Part shown: positions 12,310 through 13,311 of the stretch, one piece after another
Layout: the number at the start of each line of letters is the position of its first letter
Position numbering within the stretch: position 1 is the stretch's first letter
NCBI GenBank assembly: GCA_015486615.1
Contig: WFRI01000092.1
Location: 1-13,311, forward strand
Direction of reading: 5' to 3'
DNA from: Candidatus Omnitrophota bacterium
GTDB lineage: Bacteria; Omnitrophota; Gorgyraeia; Duberdicusellales; Duberdicusellaceae
DNA length: 13,311 bases
The notes under the pieces: model-generated
What the model was told of the DNA's origin: nothing
Databases searched by the model: none
What the model saw: only the letters and a program-made list of their open reading frames with translations
Position numbers and translations under genes: made by a program

Positions 12310-13302
12310 ATGAAAGAAAAAATAAGTATATTAGGCGCTGGCAGTTGGGGCACGACTTTAGCAGTTGTGCTTTCAGGCAAAAAAGAATTAGATATTACTC
12401 TCTGGAGTGCTTTTAAAAAACATGCTTTATCTATTCAGAAATACAGGGAAAACAAAGATTTCCTGCCTTCAGTGAAGATACCTTCTTCGGTAAAAATAAC
12501 TGCGGATTTAGAAGCGGCCTTAGAAAACAAAATAATTGTTTTAGCCATTCCTGTAGAATTCCTAAGGCGAGTTCTGCGGAAAGTTAAAAAATACCCTTTA
12601 AAAAATAAAGTATTTGTCAGTGTAAGCAAGGGTATAGAAATTAAAGGGTTGAAACGGCCTTCGCAGATAATAAAAGAGGAACTGGGTAACGTAAGTTTTG
12701 CTGTTCTTTCCGGGCCTACTATAGCCAGAGAATTAGCAAGAGCGGTTCCTACCACTGCGGTTATTTGTTCAAAAAACCAAAAAACAGCGGCTTATCTTCA
12801 GGAAATATTTTCCCTGCCTGTTTTTAGGGTGTATCGTAATAATGATATTGCCGGTGTGGAATTAGGCGGGGCATTGAAAAATATTATTGCTCTTGCCTGT
12901 GGGATATCAGACGGATTAGGTTTTGGCACCAATACCAAATCTGCGTTGGTCTGCCGGGGGTTAAAAGAGATGGTAAGGTTTGCCGGAGTTTTCGGGGCAA
13001 AGGAGAGGACCTTTTTTGGCATTAGCGGCTTAGGGGATTTGGCTACGACTTGTTTCTCTGATTTAAGCCGGAATCATTTTGTAGGAGCAGAGATCGGCAG
13101 GGGGAAAAAACTAAAAGAAATTATTGCAAGAATGAAAATGGTAGCCGAAGGTGTTACAACGGTAAAGTCAGTTTATACCCTAAGCCGGGAACTCAATATA
13201 TATATGCCTATTACTGAAGAGACCTATTTTGTCCTTTATAAAAATAAATCCCCTTTGCATGCGGTAAAGGATCTTATGCAGAGAGAGAAGAAACCAGAGT
13301 AG
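12310..13302 (+). CDS. gpsA: Glycerol-3-phosphate dehydrogenase [NAD(P)+]
   Basis: Reduces dihydroxyacetone phosphate to sn-glycerol 3-phosphate, the backbone precursor of phospholipids; cytoplasmic. The 330-aa length is normal and the gene is complete. It has the Rossmann motif ILGAGSWGT (7-15), VSVSKGIE (103-110, with Lys107), AVLSGPTIARELA (131-143; relatives usually have SGPSFA), the catalytic helix GVELGGALKNIIALACG (182-198, with Lys190) and GISGLGDLATTCFSDLSRN (237-255, with Asp243, Arg254, Asn255). The ATG follows tRNA-Gly closely and lacks a Shine-Dalgarno site. It is the last gene of the co-directional run visible here, and no plsY neighbour is seen. Confidence 0.97.
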   Translation: MKEKISILGAGSWGTTLAVVLSGKKELDITLWSAFKKHALSIQKYRENKDFLPSVKIPSSVKITADLEAALENKIIVLAIPVEFLRRVLRKVKKYPLKNKVFVSVSKGIEIKGLKRPSQIIKEELGNVSFAVLSGPTIARELARAVPTTAVICSKNQKTAAYLQEIFSLPVFRVYRNNDIAGVELGGALKNIIALACGISDGLGFGTNTKSALVCRGLKEMVRFAGVFGAKERTFFGISGLGDLATTCFSDLSRNHFVGAEIGRGKKLKEIIARMKMVAEGVTTVKSVYTLSRELNIYMPITEETYFVLYKNKSPLHAVKDLMQREKKPE

Positions 13303-13311
13303 GTTTTATTC

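Noticed and set aside
12192..12416. 74-codon + strand frame over the tRNA pair and gpsA start
   Set aside because: It lies over two clear tRNAs and the start of gpsA in another frame.

Overview
The window is about 13.3 kb, of low-to-middle GC, with every recognisable gene on the + strand, very short gaps and frequent gene overlaps. It looks like a chromosomal core segment of a streamlined, probably anaerobic bacterium. The gene set (AmrS-type radical SAM enzyme, NapH/NosR-like polyferredoxin, ftsH-folP-cdaA-pdxJ-acpS-nnrD string) and the intergenic degenerate heptamer arrays remind me of uncultured PVC-related lineages such as Candidatus Omnitrophota. That placement is inference from memory, not shown by the sequence.

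Region 1 (1-2484): a membrane flavo/iron-sulfur electron-transfer protein (signal peptide, FMN-binding domain, five membrane segments, polyferredoxin tail) overlaps an AmmeMemoRadiSam-type radical SAM protein that carries an unusual N-terminal signal/anchor. Region 2 (2485-4438): a heptamer repeat array runs directly into tRNA-Ser(CGA). A strong double-hairpin terminator and a clear sigma70-type promoter follow, driving enolase (eno) and an overlapping FtsB/DivIC-like division protein. Region 3 (4439-6215): a structured spacer, initiator tRNA-fMet with a non-standard anticodon stem, a second heptamer array, an exported DsbA-like thioredoxin-fold protein, then a 422-nt gap holding a terminator-like hairpin, a nested hairpin repeat and a 212-bp element with terminal inverted repeats that encloses a third heptamer array.

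Region 4 (6179-13302): a promoter almost abutting the start codon leads into one long run, probably an operon: ftsH, folP, cdaA, a 38-codon mini-YbbR gene, pdxJ, acpS, nnrD, tRNA-Thr(UGU), tRNA-Gly(UCC), gpsA. These genes cover membrane protein quality control, folate synthesis, c-di-AMP signalling, vitamin B6 synthesis, acyl-carrier-protein activation, NAD(P)HX repair and phospholipid precursor supply. The stop codon of nnrD lies inside tRNA-Thr, so RNase P processing would remove the end of the nnrD message.

The most interesting items are the nnrD/tRNA-Thr overlap, the mini-YbbR gene in the cdaR position, the TIR-bounded heptamer elements (one fused in phase to tRNA-Ser), the A29-U41 initiator tRNA and the anchored AmrS paired with a polyferredoxin. 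No phage, CRISPR array, transposase or defence gene is visible.
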